From assembly GCF_000285535.1 (NCBI RefSeq), contig NZ_HE610986.1:813794-851358 (forward strand): a DNA stretch of 37,565 nucleotides, given 5' to 3'. The stretch's first letter is position 1, and each line of letters begins with the position of its first letter. A program made the translations under genes and the position numbers. The stretch comes from Bacillus timonensis (GTDB lineage Bacteria > Bacillota > Bacilli > Bacillales > Bacillaceae_L). Positions 8,490 through 16,700 of the stretch are shown here, piece by piece. The notes below the pieces were generated by a model. The model did not search any database. It had not been told where the DNA came from and was given only the letters and a program-made list of their open reading frames with translations.

Positions 8490-8516
8490 GAAAAAAAGCC
8501 AGCTCATGGGCTGACT
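8490..8516 (-). terminator. Terminator of the oxidoreductase gene
   Basis: Arms 8497-8503 and 8510-8516 pair (one G-U) and are followed on the minus strand by TTTTTTT. It abuts the stop codon. Confidence 0.85.
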
Positions 8517-9488
8517 TTAGTGATGTACCTGGGCTAGCGCCTGCTCGATCACACGCATATTTTTTATTGTTTCTTCGGCACTGTACATCGGCAGTTTATT
8601 TGAAAGAACAGATTCTGCAAAATGCTCAACTTGAAGCTTGTACTGGTCACCTTGAACGGTTTCTTCACGCTGACCGGCTTCTGTATTTACGACTAGCACA
8701 GCATTTCCGGCTTGATTGTCTGGACGGAAAGCATGTTTGGCTATAATAGAACCTTTTGTACCGACTACTTCATATGACTCCTTAAATGGCTGCTCGAAAC
8801 TGCAGTCAAAATTCGCAATTACGCCACTTTCAAACTTTAATGTACCCGCCACGGTTAAATCGACTCCATGTGTCTGATGAATATTCGCTGTTGCTTTCAC
8901 CTCAACTGGTTCTTCACCTGTAATCAATCGACTCGCATGAATACAGTAGCAGCCCACATCATACAACACTCCACCGCCAAGATCCTTATTAAGCCTAATG
9001 TTATCAGACTGTAAATCTAGGAAAAAGGAGAAAGTCAAACGAATCAACTTCACATCGCCAATTTCACCTGCTGTAATCATTTCCTTTACACGGTTATGCT
9101 GTGGATGGAATTGATACATGAAGGCTTCCATAAAAATCACATTGTTTTCTTTAAAAACTGCCACCATTTCTTCTACATCTTGTGAGGTCAGAGCTGCTGG
9201 TTTTTCACAAAGTACATGCTTACCATGTTTCGCAGCTTCAATCGCCCATTGTTTATGCAATTGATTTGGGAGCGGAATATACACCGCATCAATTTCTGGG
9301 TCATTCAATAAATCTATGTATGATTCATAATGCTTTGGGATGCCAAGCTCTGCAGCAAATTCTTTCGCCTTTCCGCTTTCACTCGCAACAGCCACAACCT
9401 CTGCATTATGTGCACGCTCAATCGCTGGAATCAATGCATTTTTGGCAATTTTTGCAGTTGATAAAACACCAAAACGAACCTTTGTCAT
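8517..9488 (-). CDS. Gfo/Idh/MocA family NAD(P)-dependent oxidoreductase
   Basis: This family oxidises or reduces sugars, inositols and related compounds. The 323-residue product has an N-terminal Rossmann fold (RFGVLSTAKIAKNALIPAI, a variant of the G-x-G-x-x-G loop), the conserved EKP motif (CEKPAALT) with its catalytic lysine, and the second-domain GGGVLYDVGCYCIHASR segment with the D...H residues near the substrate. The layout is closest to the dihydrodiol dehydrogenase / glucose-fructose oxidoreductase branch; the substrate is not deducible. The ATG at 9486-9488 has a perfect AAGGAGG site. It is a single gene ending in its own terminator. Confidence 0.93.
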   Translation of the reverse strand: MTKVRFGVLSTAKIAKNALIPAIERAHNAEVVAVASESGKAKEFAAELGIPKHYESYIDLLNDPEIDAVYIPLPNQLHKQWAIEAAKHGKHVLCEKPAALTSQDVEEMVAVFKENNVIFMEAFMYQFHPQHNRVKEMITAGEIGDVKLIRLTFSFFLDLQSDNIRLNKDLGGGVLYDVGCYCIHASRLITGEEPVEVKATANIHQTHGVDLTVAGTLKFESGVIANFDCSFEQPFKESYEVVGTKGSIIAKHAFRPDNQAGNAVLVVNTEAGQREETVQGDQYKLQVEHFAESVLSNKLPMYSAEETIKNMRVIEQALAQVHH

Positions 9489-9589
9489 TTGAAAACCTCC
9501 TTGTTTAGAAACTCATCAAAACCATATTCTCATATTTTAGGAGATTATGAAAGGGCTTTATTTTCCTACAGTTTTTTTCGAAATCCCCA

Positions 9590-9622
9590 TAAAAAAAGCG
9601 AACCCAGATAAACCAGGTTCGC
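9590..9622 (-). terminator. Terminator of the first subtilase gene
   Basis: GCGAACC (9598-9604) pairs with GGTTCGC (9616-9622); TTTTTTT follows on the minus strand. It lies 10 bp after the stop codon. Confidence 0.9.
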
Positions 9623-9631
9623 CCTTCCACC

Positions 9632-11056
9632 TTATTTTAATGCATCATATGCATCTAAATGTCCGTTTCCGAAAAACTGTTTATCACTGCCTTTTACAGG
9701 GTCAACCGCCTTTTTATAAAGAAGGTCTTGAAGCTTTGCTGGTGTCATCTTTCCGTACTTATCAATGAGTAGTGCTGCAACCGCTGAAACTTTCGGCGTT
9801 GCCATTGATGTACCGATTGACCAGTACCAGCCACCAGTATTACTTGCACTCAAGTTGAATTCCGTTTCAAACAAACGCTTCGCAAGGTATTCATCAAACC
9901 TACCTTCAGCTGCATATTGATCATATAATCTCGCATCTCCACCGACAGCAGCGATATCAACGAAGCCAGGTCCGTAGTTCGAGTAGTTTGCTAGCACATC
10001 TTTAGGTCCAGTTGCTGATACAGTTACCACACCAGGAATTGTACCAGGAACCTCAAAACCAGCACCAACAAAATACAAACCATCGCCAGCATATTCGTTA
10101 TTCAAGAAATTCATTACTTCTTTCTTATTTGTCGCATTAATTCCATCATTTCCAGCTGCGACAACAACAAGTGAGCCCTTATTTGTTACATATTCAACAG
10201 CTCGTTTATATGCTTTAAAATCGGCAACATCATTACCGAGATTTTCCTTCTTACCAGTCACAGGGTCTACATAAAAAGTTTGACCGATTACGTCAAAACC
10301 ACCTAAGCTCATTGAGATAACATCTACTCCATCATTTGCTGCCGCAATCATTGCCGCATAAATCCAGGCTGATTCAGCAGAGCCAGTACCGAATACACGA
10401 TACGCACGGATCCCTGTGTCAGGAGCAACTCCAAGCATGGCGCCGTTTCCTGCAATTGAACCTGCTACATGGCTTCCGTGTCCATGGAGGTCATCAAATG
10501 CATTAGGATCTCCTGTTTCATATGGTTCCTCTCCTTGGAAACCACCAGCCGGAACAAAGTTTTTTGAACCAGGTAATAGGTTCTTCACTAAGTCACGGTG
10601 ATCACGGTCGATCCCTGTATCAACGATTCCCACAACCACATCATGTGAACCCGTTCCTAATTCATAGCTGGCACCATCATTTGTGATGCGTTGAATATCC
10701 CATTGTAAATCCCATAAAGCCGCATTGGCAGGGTTCACACCCTCCGCTTTAATTTGCTGTGATTCCGGAAGATTCCATGAAATCGATGGATTAGCCGCAC
10801 TCACCCCTGCGATTCCTTTCAGCTTTGAAAAATCAGCTGTTGAAGCTTTTACTTGTGCGAAACCAATTTCCGGAACCGTGTAAACCACTTCACCACCAAA
10901 TTTGCTAACATCCTTAGCGAAGCTAGCTGGGATACTGTTCTTATTAAACAGTACTGAATAGTACTCTGCCTGACTGTCCTTACCACCTGCGTAAACAGAC
11001 GGAAGGAAACTCAGTAACAGAGCCAAGCTTAGTAAAATTGCAAAAACTTTTTTCAC
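9632..11056 (-). CDS. Secreted S8 family serine peptidase (subtilase)
   Basis: The 474-residue extracellular protease has a signal peptide (VKKVFAILLSLALLLSFLPSV, the first residue read as Met), an I9-like propeptide (YYSVLFNKNSIP ... GFAQVKA) and the catalytic domain. The triad is Asp146 (IVDTGIDRDH), His193 (HGHGSHVAG) and Ser417 (GTSMATP); the oxyanion Asn303 is in VVVAAGNDG. An insertion of about 30 residues sits between domains near residue 380 (RLYDQYAAEGRFDEYL). GTG at 11054-11056 is chosen: GAGGGGGAG lies just upstream and the signal peptide then starts properly, whereas upstream starts add non-signal residues. Likely degrades external protein during stationary phase (family knowledge). 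Confidence 0.95.
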   Translation of the reverse strand: MKKVFAILLSLALLLSFLPSVYAGGKDSQAEYYSVLFNKNSIPASFAKDVSKFGGEVVYTVPEIGFAQVKASTADFSKLKGIAGVSAANPSISWNLPESQQIKAEGVNPANAALWDLQWDIQRITNDGASYELGTGSHDVVVGIVDTGIDRDHRDLVKNLLPGSKNFVPAGGFQGEEPYETGDPNAFDDLHGHGSHVAGSIAGNGAMLGVAPDTGIRAYRVFGTGSAESAWIYAAMIAAANDGVDVISMSLGGFDVIGQTFYVDPVTGKKENLGNDVADFKAYKRAVEYVTNKGSLVVVAAGNDGINATNKKEVMNFLNNEYAGDGLYFVGAGFEVPGTIPGVVTVSATGPKDVLANYSNYGPGFVDIAAVGGDARLYDQYAAEGRFDEYLAKRLFETEFNLSASNTGGWYWSIGTSMATPKVSAVAALLIDKYGKMTPAKLQDLLYKKAVDPVKGSDKQFFGNGHLDAYDALK

Positions 11057-11222
11057 GATACTCCCCCTCATACATGTTTTTGGTACATCCACACTGTATA
11101 TGGATATACCTACATCCATATATTTAGACGAACTATTTCCTAATCCTTTAACATTCGTTCACCAAATACTTACAGCAATCAACCAAGGGGAGTCGAATTT
11201 TCATAAATTATGTTGCAAAAAC

Positions 11223-11252
11223 AAAAAAAGCCAGGGTTCACCCTCTGACTTT
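11223..11252 (-). terminator. Terminator of small gene at 11272
   Basis: A GGG/CCC hairpin (about 11229-11251, one bulge) is followed on the minus strand by a run of seven T. Confidence 0.7.
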
Positions 11253-11271
11253 CCGTTTACAGTTTATGAAA

Positions 11272-11400
11272 TTATACAGATTGACACTCTTTCAATCTAC
11301 CAATTAGATCCTGCATGACTTCTTCTGTTGTAATAGAAGCAGTGCCTTCTACTTTTTTCTGAATATCTATCATTATTTTTAAAAGTTGTTCGGAACTCAT
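11272..11400 (-). CDS. Small acidic protein, 42 residues
   Basis: Starts MSSEQLLKIMIDIQKKVEG and continues as one amphipathic helical stretch to IGRLKECQSV, with a single cysteine near the end. ATG at 11398-11400 has a weak AGG site about 8 nt upstream; a clear terminator follows the stop. The helical pattern, defined stop and terminator support a real gene. I do not recognise the family. It lies between two secreted-protein genes on the same strand but each has its own signals. Confidence 0.55.
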   Translation of the reverse strand: MSSEQLLKIMIDIQKKVEGTASITTEEVMQDLIGRLKECQSV

Positions 11401-11528
11401 ACCTTTTACCTACCATTCTTAGTTTCCAATTAAAATCCATTTTACACTATTCTGCAAATTTTTCAAAGGGAAATTGTGACAAGTTTGTGGCTAAATTCCA
11501 AACATTTTTTATTTGGCATTCAAAACGT

Positions 11529-11903
11529 TTATTCTTCTGGTGGTTGAGCCCCCAAATACATTCCCTCCGCAAATCCCGCAAACAATATATCCCCATTTTC
11601 ATGAACAAACGGAACTGCTACGATTGTAAAAATTTCGCCATTCGGTCCCGGTTTTGTAACTGCCAACACCTGATCAGCCCCGGCGAATTCGTAGCCATCT
11701 TTACCTAAGTCTGCTTTCGCTTTTTTAAACACAGCCAATTTCAATGTATTCGCAACAGCTTTGTTACGCTCAGCTCCTTTTAGATAAGTTACATCACACC
11801 CGCAACCATCATCAACATCACCATGTGCAAACGCAGTGTTTCCAGGCAAGGCAAGCATCAATAGCACAAGCATACTTCCTAAAACTTTGACCATTTTACT
11901 CAT
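11529..11903 (-). CDS. Small secreted protein, bacteriocin-leader-like
   Basis: The 124-residue product has a signal peptide (MSKMVKVLGSMLVLLMLALP, cleavage likely after AFA). The mature part opens with a GCGC pair of cysteines and then LKGAERNKAVANTLKLAVFKKAKADLG, followed by two beta-type segments (FTIVAVPFVHENGDILFAGF). The GAERNKAVANTLK pattern resembles the N-terminal domain of halocin C8-like secreted bacteriocin precursors, but the cysteine-rich C-terminal peptide of those proteins is absent. The resemblance is from memory and weak. ATG at 11903 follows AGGGAGG. Confidence 0.75.
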   Translation of the reverse strand: MSKMVKVLGSMLVLLMLALPGNTAFAHGDVDDGCGCDVTYLKGAERNKAVANTLKLAVFKKAKADLGKDGYEFAGADQVLAVTKPGPNGEIFTIVAVPFVHENGDILFAGFAEGMYLGAQPPEE

Positions 11904-12021
11904 TCCAAATCCTCCCTTTTCGTAGCTTCATTTCTACAAATTACACAAAAATCTGACAAATACCTTTATTTTCTGTAAAAATGAGTCTAAAGTCGGAAAG
12001 GTAGTTCTTTTGGAGCATAAA

Positions 12022-12048
12022 AAAACAATCCACTAAATGGATTGTTTT
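12022..12048. terminator. Hairpin terminator, first of two matching hairpins
   Basis: AAACAATCCA and TGGATTGTTT form a perfect 10-bp stem flanked by A and T runs on both sides. The same arms recur at 12240-12262, at the stop codon of the SEC-C gene; this copy has the T-run. Confidence 0.8.
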
Positions 12049-12121
12049 TGAGTGTAAACAATGTCAATACTGACTTTGTCTACATGAATTTTTAAGGCTA
12101 TCTATATTTTAATTCAAGTCC

Positions 12122-12262
12122 CAGACTGTCTTGAAAATGTTTCTCAGACAAGGCGCGAGCGAAGACGCGAATAGAAGTTGCCTTCATGAGCGGACAAGAG
12201 AGGCAAGCAACGCAGTATGCGAGCGTTTGTCAACAGTCTGAACAATCCAATAAATGGATTGT
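12122..12262. repeat. Possible MITE-like element plus second hairpin copy
   Basis: CAGACTGT (from about 12123) and ACAGTCTG (to about 12240) form 8-bp terminal inverted repeats around a GC-richer interior of about 100 bp that differs from its surroundings. Right next to it (12240-12262) is a second copy of the AACAATCCA/TGGATTGTT hairpin. The whole looks like a small non-coding insertion between the SEC-C gene and its original terminator. I recall similar extragenic sequences in Bacillus genomes but cannot verify this. Confidence 0.5.
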
Positions 12263-13327
12263 TTACTCAGCAGCCTCAATTTGTTGTTTTTCGTATTCCG
12301 CAATTTCATCTTGAAGGACTTTTTCAAGTTCTTTAAACTTAGACGAAATACTGCTTGATGATACATCGTATTCTTCAGCAAGTTCTTCTTGAGTAGAGAT
12401 GCTGTCATTCGGATATATTTTTTCAACCATATAGACCAAAGCCGCTTCATATATGCCTGTTTTGATGATTCTTGGATTCTTGCTGTCACAATATTTATGC
12501 CATAATGATAGTCCAATTCCAACAATATCCTCTGCGTAGCCGTACTCCTTCATCCGGATTTGAAACATTTCAGCTACCTCTTGTTGTTTTGGTGTCTTCC
12601 ATTCGTAATCCTCTGCTGTTACAGCACTCTTTCCGAACATAAATACCATGAATACATTAATAAATTCTTTTGACATAAAATCAACCGGATTCGTCTCACT
12701 ACTTTTTTCAAAGAGGTCAAGAATCATTTTTCGCATATCGCCTGCAAATTCTGTTGGCAATTCAAGATATGTCGGGAAAAAGATCGAGTTCGCACCTGCA
12801 GGCAGCAAAGTACCAAACACAAAATATCCTGCTTCCACACCAGTCTCCGTCTCATAAATCCTCACCTGGTGCTCCTCTTCCGTAAAAATATCACGAACCG
12901 TCATATAAGTTCTCTTCTCGTCAACCTCGGTCACGGTATAAGCAGATGGTCTAACACCTTTCCATCTCTGTAATAGGTCCCTTGTTCGTGGACGACTATA
13001 TTTTGAACCGTATATATCAACATATTCTTCTAAAATGGTTTTCTCGTCAGCCGGAATTGAGCTAATCACCCAAACTCGTGAAAAGAATGAAAATAAATCG
13101 TACACGTCCTCTGGAAGTTCATCGAAAATATCGCTATACTCCTCCAGTGCTTCATCAAAAAAGTCATCGTACATATGGAGTGCATACTGAAACAAGTCAT
13201 GTTGGATATCATTTAGCTCGTTCTCAACGATTTCATCAATTGATACCACTGCAGACTTTCCGCAGCATTTCTTATATTTTTTCCCACTCCCGCACGTGCA
13301 GAGGTCGTTCCGTCCAATTACCTTCAT
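12263..13327 (-). CDS. SEC-C zinc-motif protein with C-terminal HTH
   Basis: The 354-residue product starts with a complete SEC-C motif, GRNDLCTCGSGKKYKKCCG, the zinc-binding module also found at the end of SecA. A long acidic region (FDEALEEYSDIFDELPEDVYDL) and a helical middle follow. The C-terminus contains a helix-turn-helix-like segment (STQEELAEEYDVSSSSISSKF) and an acidic tail. Many Bacillus genomes carry proteins like this; their role is not known. ATG at 13325-13327 is preferred to the one at 13336, which falls too close to the GAAAGGTGA site. A 20-bp-period repeat array lies about 190 bp upstream. Confidence 0.85.
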   Translation of the reverse strand: MKVIGRNDLCTCGSGKKYKKCCGKSAVVSIDEIVENELNDIQHDLFQYALHMYDDFFDEALEEYSDIFDELPEDVYDLFSFFSRVWVISSIPADEKTILEEYVDIYGSKYSRPRTRDLLQRWKGVRPSAYTVTEVDEKRTYMTVRDIFTEEEHQVRIYETETGVEAGYFVFGTLLPAGANSIFFPTYLELPTEFAGDMRKMILDLFEKSSETNPVDFMSKEFINVFMVFMFGKSAVTAEDYEWKTPKQQEVAEMFQIRMKEYGYAEDIVGIGLSLWHKYCDSKNPRIIKTGIYEAALVYMVEKIYPNDSISTQEELAEEYDVSSSSISSKFKELEKVLQDEIAEYEKQQIEAAE

Positions 13328-13518
13328 GTAAAACATTCACCTTTCTCTTCTTATCTATGACACTATCATATCATATTTTATCGGAAGGTGGTGGGGTCTA
13401 TGGTTGTCCGCATTTTTCCAATTTTTTAAACATAGAAAACTCTAAAAAATACGGTTTGGCTGATAAATTGAGTTACCAGGTTGCTTCAAATTATTACGTC
13501 TAGGCCATTTGCTTGATT

Positions 13519-13649
13519 TACTGTCACTAATCTTAAAGATACTGCTACTATCCCAGAATTACTGTCACTAATTTAAATTTACTGCCACTATTTCAAAAAT
13601 ACTGTCGCTATCCCGAAATAATCTCACTAAGCCCAATCTACTGCCACTA
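13519..13649. repeat. 7-unit TACTGYCACTA array, 20-bp period
   Basis: Boxes begin at 13519, 13540, 13560, 13580, 13600, 13619 and 13639, so steps are 21, 20, 20, 20, 19 and 20 bp. Five units match TACTG(T/C)(C/T)(A/G)CTA with one change at most; the sixth is TAATCTCACTA. The 9-bp spacers are variable. The array lies after the terminator of the giant LysM gene and 5' of the SEC-C gene. Period and box/spacer design match the TTTGCGTC arrays although the box sequence is unrelated. Confidence 0.85.
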
Positions 13650-13657
13650 ACAAAACA

Positions 13658-13693
13658 AAGCAAAACCCGAATGCCCACCAAAGGCATCCGGGT
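13658..13693 (-). terminator. Terminator of the LysM/GH18 gene
   Basis: ACCCGAATGCC (13665-13675) pairs with GGCATCCGGGT (13683-13693) with one G-U; T-rich DNA follows on the minus strand. Confidence 0.85.
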
Positions 13694-13701
13694 CCTTACA
13701 C

Positions 13702-16700
13702 TTATACCGGTATCTTTAACGTCTGACCGATACTTAATATGTCACTTGTTAAATTGTTGGCCGTTTTAATGGCAGTAACGGTTGTGTTATAGCGTTTGGC
13801 GATTCCGTACAAGGTATCACCGGACGCAACTGTATGAATCACAACGTTTGTTGGAACTTTTAACACTTGCCCGACATAGATCATATCACTTGTTAAGTTG
13901 TTAGCCGTTTTAATGGCCGTCACGGTTGTGCCATTTTTAGCAGCAATTGCCGACAATGTGTCGCCCCCGACGACTGTGTAATTTACCGTATACACAGGTG
14001 CCGCTGTCTCAGTTGCAGGAGGTGCTGGTGTCGGTGTAACAACATTTTCCGCTTCATCCGTCGGAATCCGCAACACCTGACCGACAAACAACGAATCTGT
14101 CGTCATACCGTTTGCTTCCTTCAGTTCGCTAACCGTTGTGTCGTTTCGATTTGCAATGACCCAGAGCGTATCTCCAGCTACAACTGTGTATGTTTTATAG
14201 GTTTGAACTGGCCCTGTATAAATCGGCGATACAACTGGAACGGTATTCGGCAATGTCGTTGTGTAGCTGTTCCAAACGCTTTTATTCTCCTGGCCAAGGC
14301 TCCAGTTTCCAACGCCACGAATATTGTATTTGCCAACAAGCTCAAGTTTCTTCTGAATCGACTCGTCATTTTCAAACCAAATCGTGTAGGTGCCTGGAGA
14401 AAGTGCGGCTCCATTGACAAACGTCAACGGGTCACCCGCCTTAATGGTGATCGTAGCTTTCGGTGTTTTACTCACTTCATCAAACACAACAGTCCCATTA
14501 TAGCGGTCAATCAATGTTTGAACCTGCGTGTTTGAAATGCCATAGCCGCCATAGCTTTGTCCCTCCATCCAATAGCGTCCAAAGTGCGCAATCCCCAGTA
14601 CAACCTTGTCGGGTGCGACATTTTGTGCCAACGCGTACTGTATTGATTTTTCAACCCATGAATAGCTTGCAACTGAGCCTGGGTCACCGCCCTGATAGCT
14701 TTCATCGTACGCCATGATCATCAGATAATCTGCGTATTTCGCAAGATTTGTGTAGTCATACGACCCATGCCAGCCTGTCGCCCAGCCATTCGGATTTGCT
14801 GCGACAGCAACAGAAACTTCCTTTGTCGGCGGTATTTTTTCCCTTAATAACCGAACAAATTCCGTATAGTTCGCGCGGTCCGCATCTGTCACATTTTCAA
14901 TATCAACATTCACACCATCGAGATTATAACGCGCGATTGCATCGGCAATTTGCTGTGCCGCAAGCTCTTTGTTTGCAAGCATCGCCCGACCCACATCGCG
15001 ATTCCAATGATTGCTTAAAAATGGAACAACGCGAATACCTTGTCTATGCATCGTCTCAATAAATTTCGGGTCAACCTGGTAGGTAAGCTTCAGCGTCCCA
15101 TCCGTATTTATATCAAAGTAACTTGGTGAAACAATATTCACCGCATGGCCTGTCGAATTCACGGTATTTACATATTGACTCGTGTTGCCAAAGTACATAT
15201 AGCCAAGGTTGACGACCTCGCTTGCCGTAATCGGTAGGCGCAATGTTTGGTTCGGCTGAATCACATCACTTGTCATATTGTTCAACGACATCAATGAATC
15301 CACCGTTGTATTATAGCGCTTCGCCACCGCATACAAGGAGTCACCTTGTGCAACTGTGTACGAGCTCATCGAAACAGTTGTCACCTCACTCGTATTTCCT
15401 GCGGTGTCTGTTTGCCTAACCGAAGCCGATGCCACATTCGAAGCCTTGTCAACATATACATCGACTGAATAAAATCCATTCTTATCCGCATTTGCGATTC
15501 GTGTCACGAGTACATTTTTATTGGCATCAAAAAGGGATACCTCGACTTTCGCGTTCGCCTCTGCAGTTCCAATGACCGTATAAATGTACTGGAGATTTTC
15601 ATAACGGAAACCATTTTTCGTTGCAACCGCATTTTCAACAACCGTATCTTTTTCAATCGTTGTCGCTTCAGCAATGCTTTTATTTCCGGCCACATCGGTT
15701 TGCCGTGCTTCAAAGGTTAACGGCCCATCCTTTAGCCCTGAAAGGTTAAAATTGGCCCCAAAAGCGCCATTTACGACTTGAGCTGTCTGCCTCACCGTTG
15801 TCGTACCATCACTTATTACCATTTCAACGGTCGCACCTTCTTCAACGCTACTGCCAGTAATTGTAAAATTGGACTGGTTCGTGGTGTTGACGTAAGAAGG
15901 CTGATTTGTGACCACCCCAGCTGGTGCAGCTGTATCTTTCTCAAGTATGAATTCTTGTGATTCCCCAACGTTTCCGGCGTTATCAGTGGCACGGAATGTG
16001 GCTGTAAGTTCGCCATCCCTCAATGTACTCAGGTCAAAAATCTCCTCAAACCTGCCATTATCATCAGTTTCAATATTTTTCGTAACCACGCTAACACCGT
16101 CAGAAATTTCGACAACAACTGTGGCGTGTGGCTCACCGACACCTCGGATTGGGTACATAAGCACATTATCCGAAAAAATCGGCAGTGGTGTTTCCAGCTG
16201 AATCGCCGCTGGCCCAACTGTATCCTTTATCAATGTTTTCGTAACAGCTGGACTCACATTTCCCGCTCGGTCAACTTGGGTCAATTCAAATGACAAATCT
16301 CCATCTGAAAAAGAGGTTAGATCAACCGGTACCCGATATTCTCCGTTTTCATTCGTGGTTGCTGTAACTGTTCTTTCCTGCCCATTTCCATTAAAAATCC
16401 GAATTTGGATGTTTGTGTTTGCCTCTGCTTTTCCGAACAGCTCGTAGTTTGCTTGATTCGTACCGGTAATAAATTCATCATTGTTAAAAATCGGTGCCGT
16501 TGGTGCTTTTGTATCTTTTTCAACCGTAGTATTGCTGACATTACTTGTGATGCCAGCTGCACTCGTTTGGAACGCCGAAATCGTTAAGCTCGTATCTAAA
16601 AGTGCACTCGCATCAACGGCAACATTGTATTCCCCGTTTTGATTGGCTGTTGTTGATGTGATGATATCAGGGTTCACCCCGTCAGACACTGTGATATCAA

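Noticed and set aside
12184-12525. Minus-strand frame of 113 residues
   Set aside because: It is a shifted shadow of the SEC-C gene's 3' part and runs into the inverted-repeat element.
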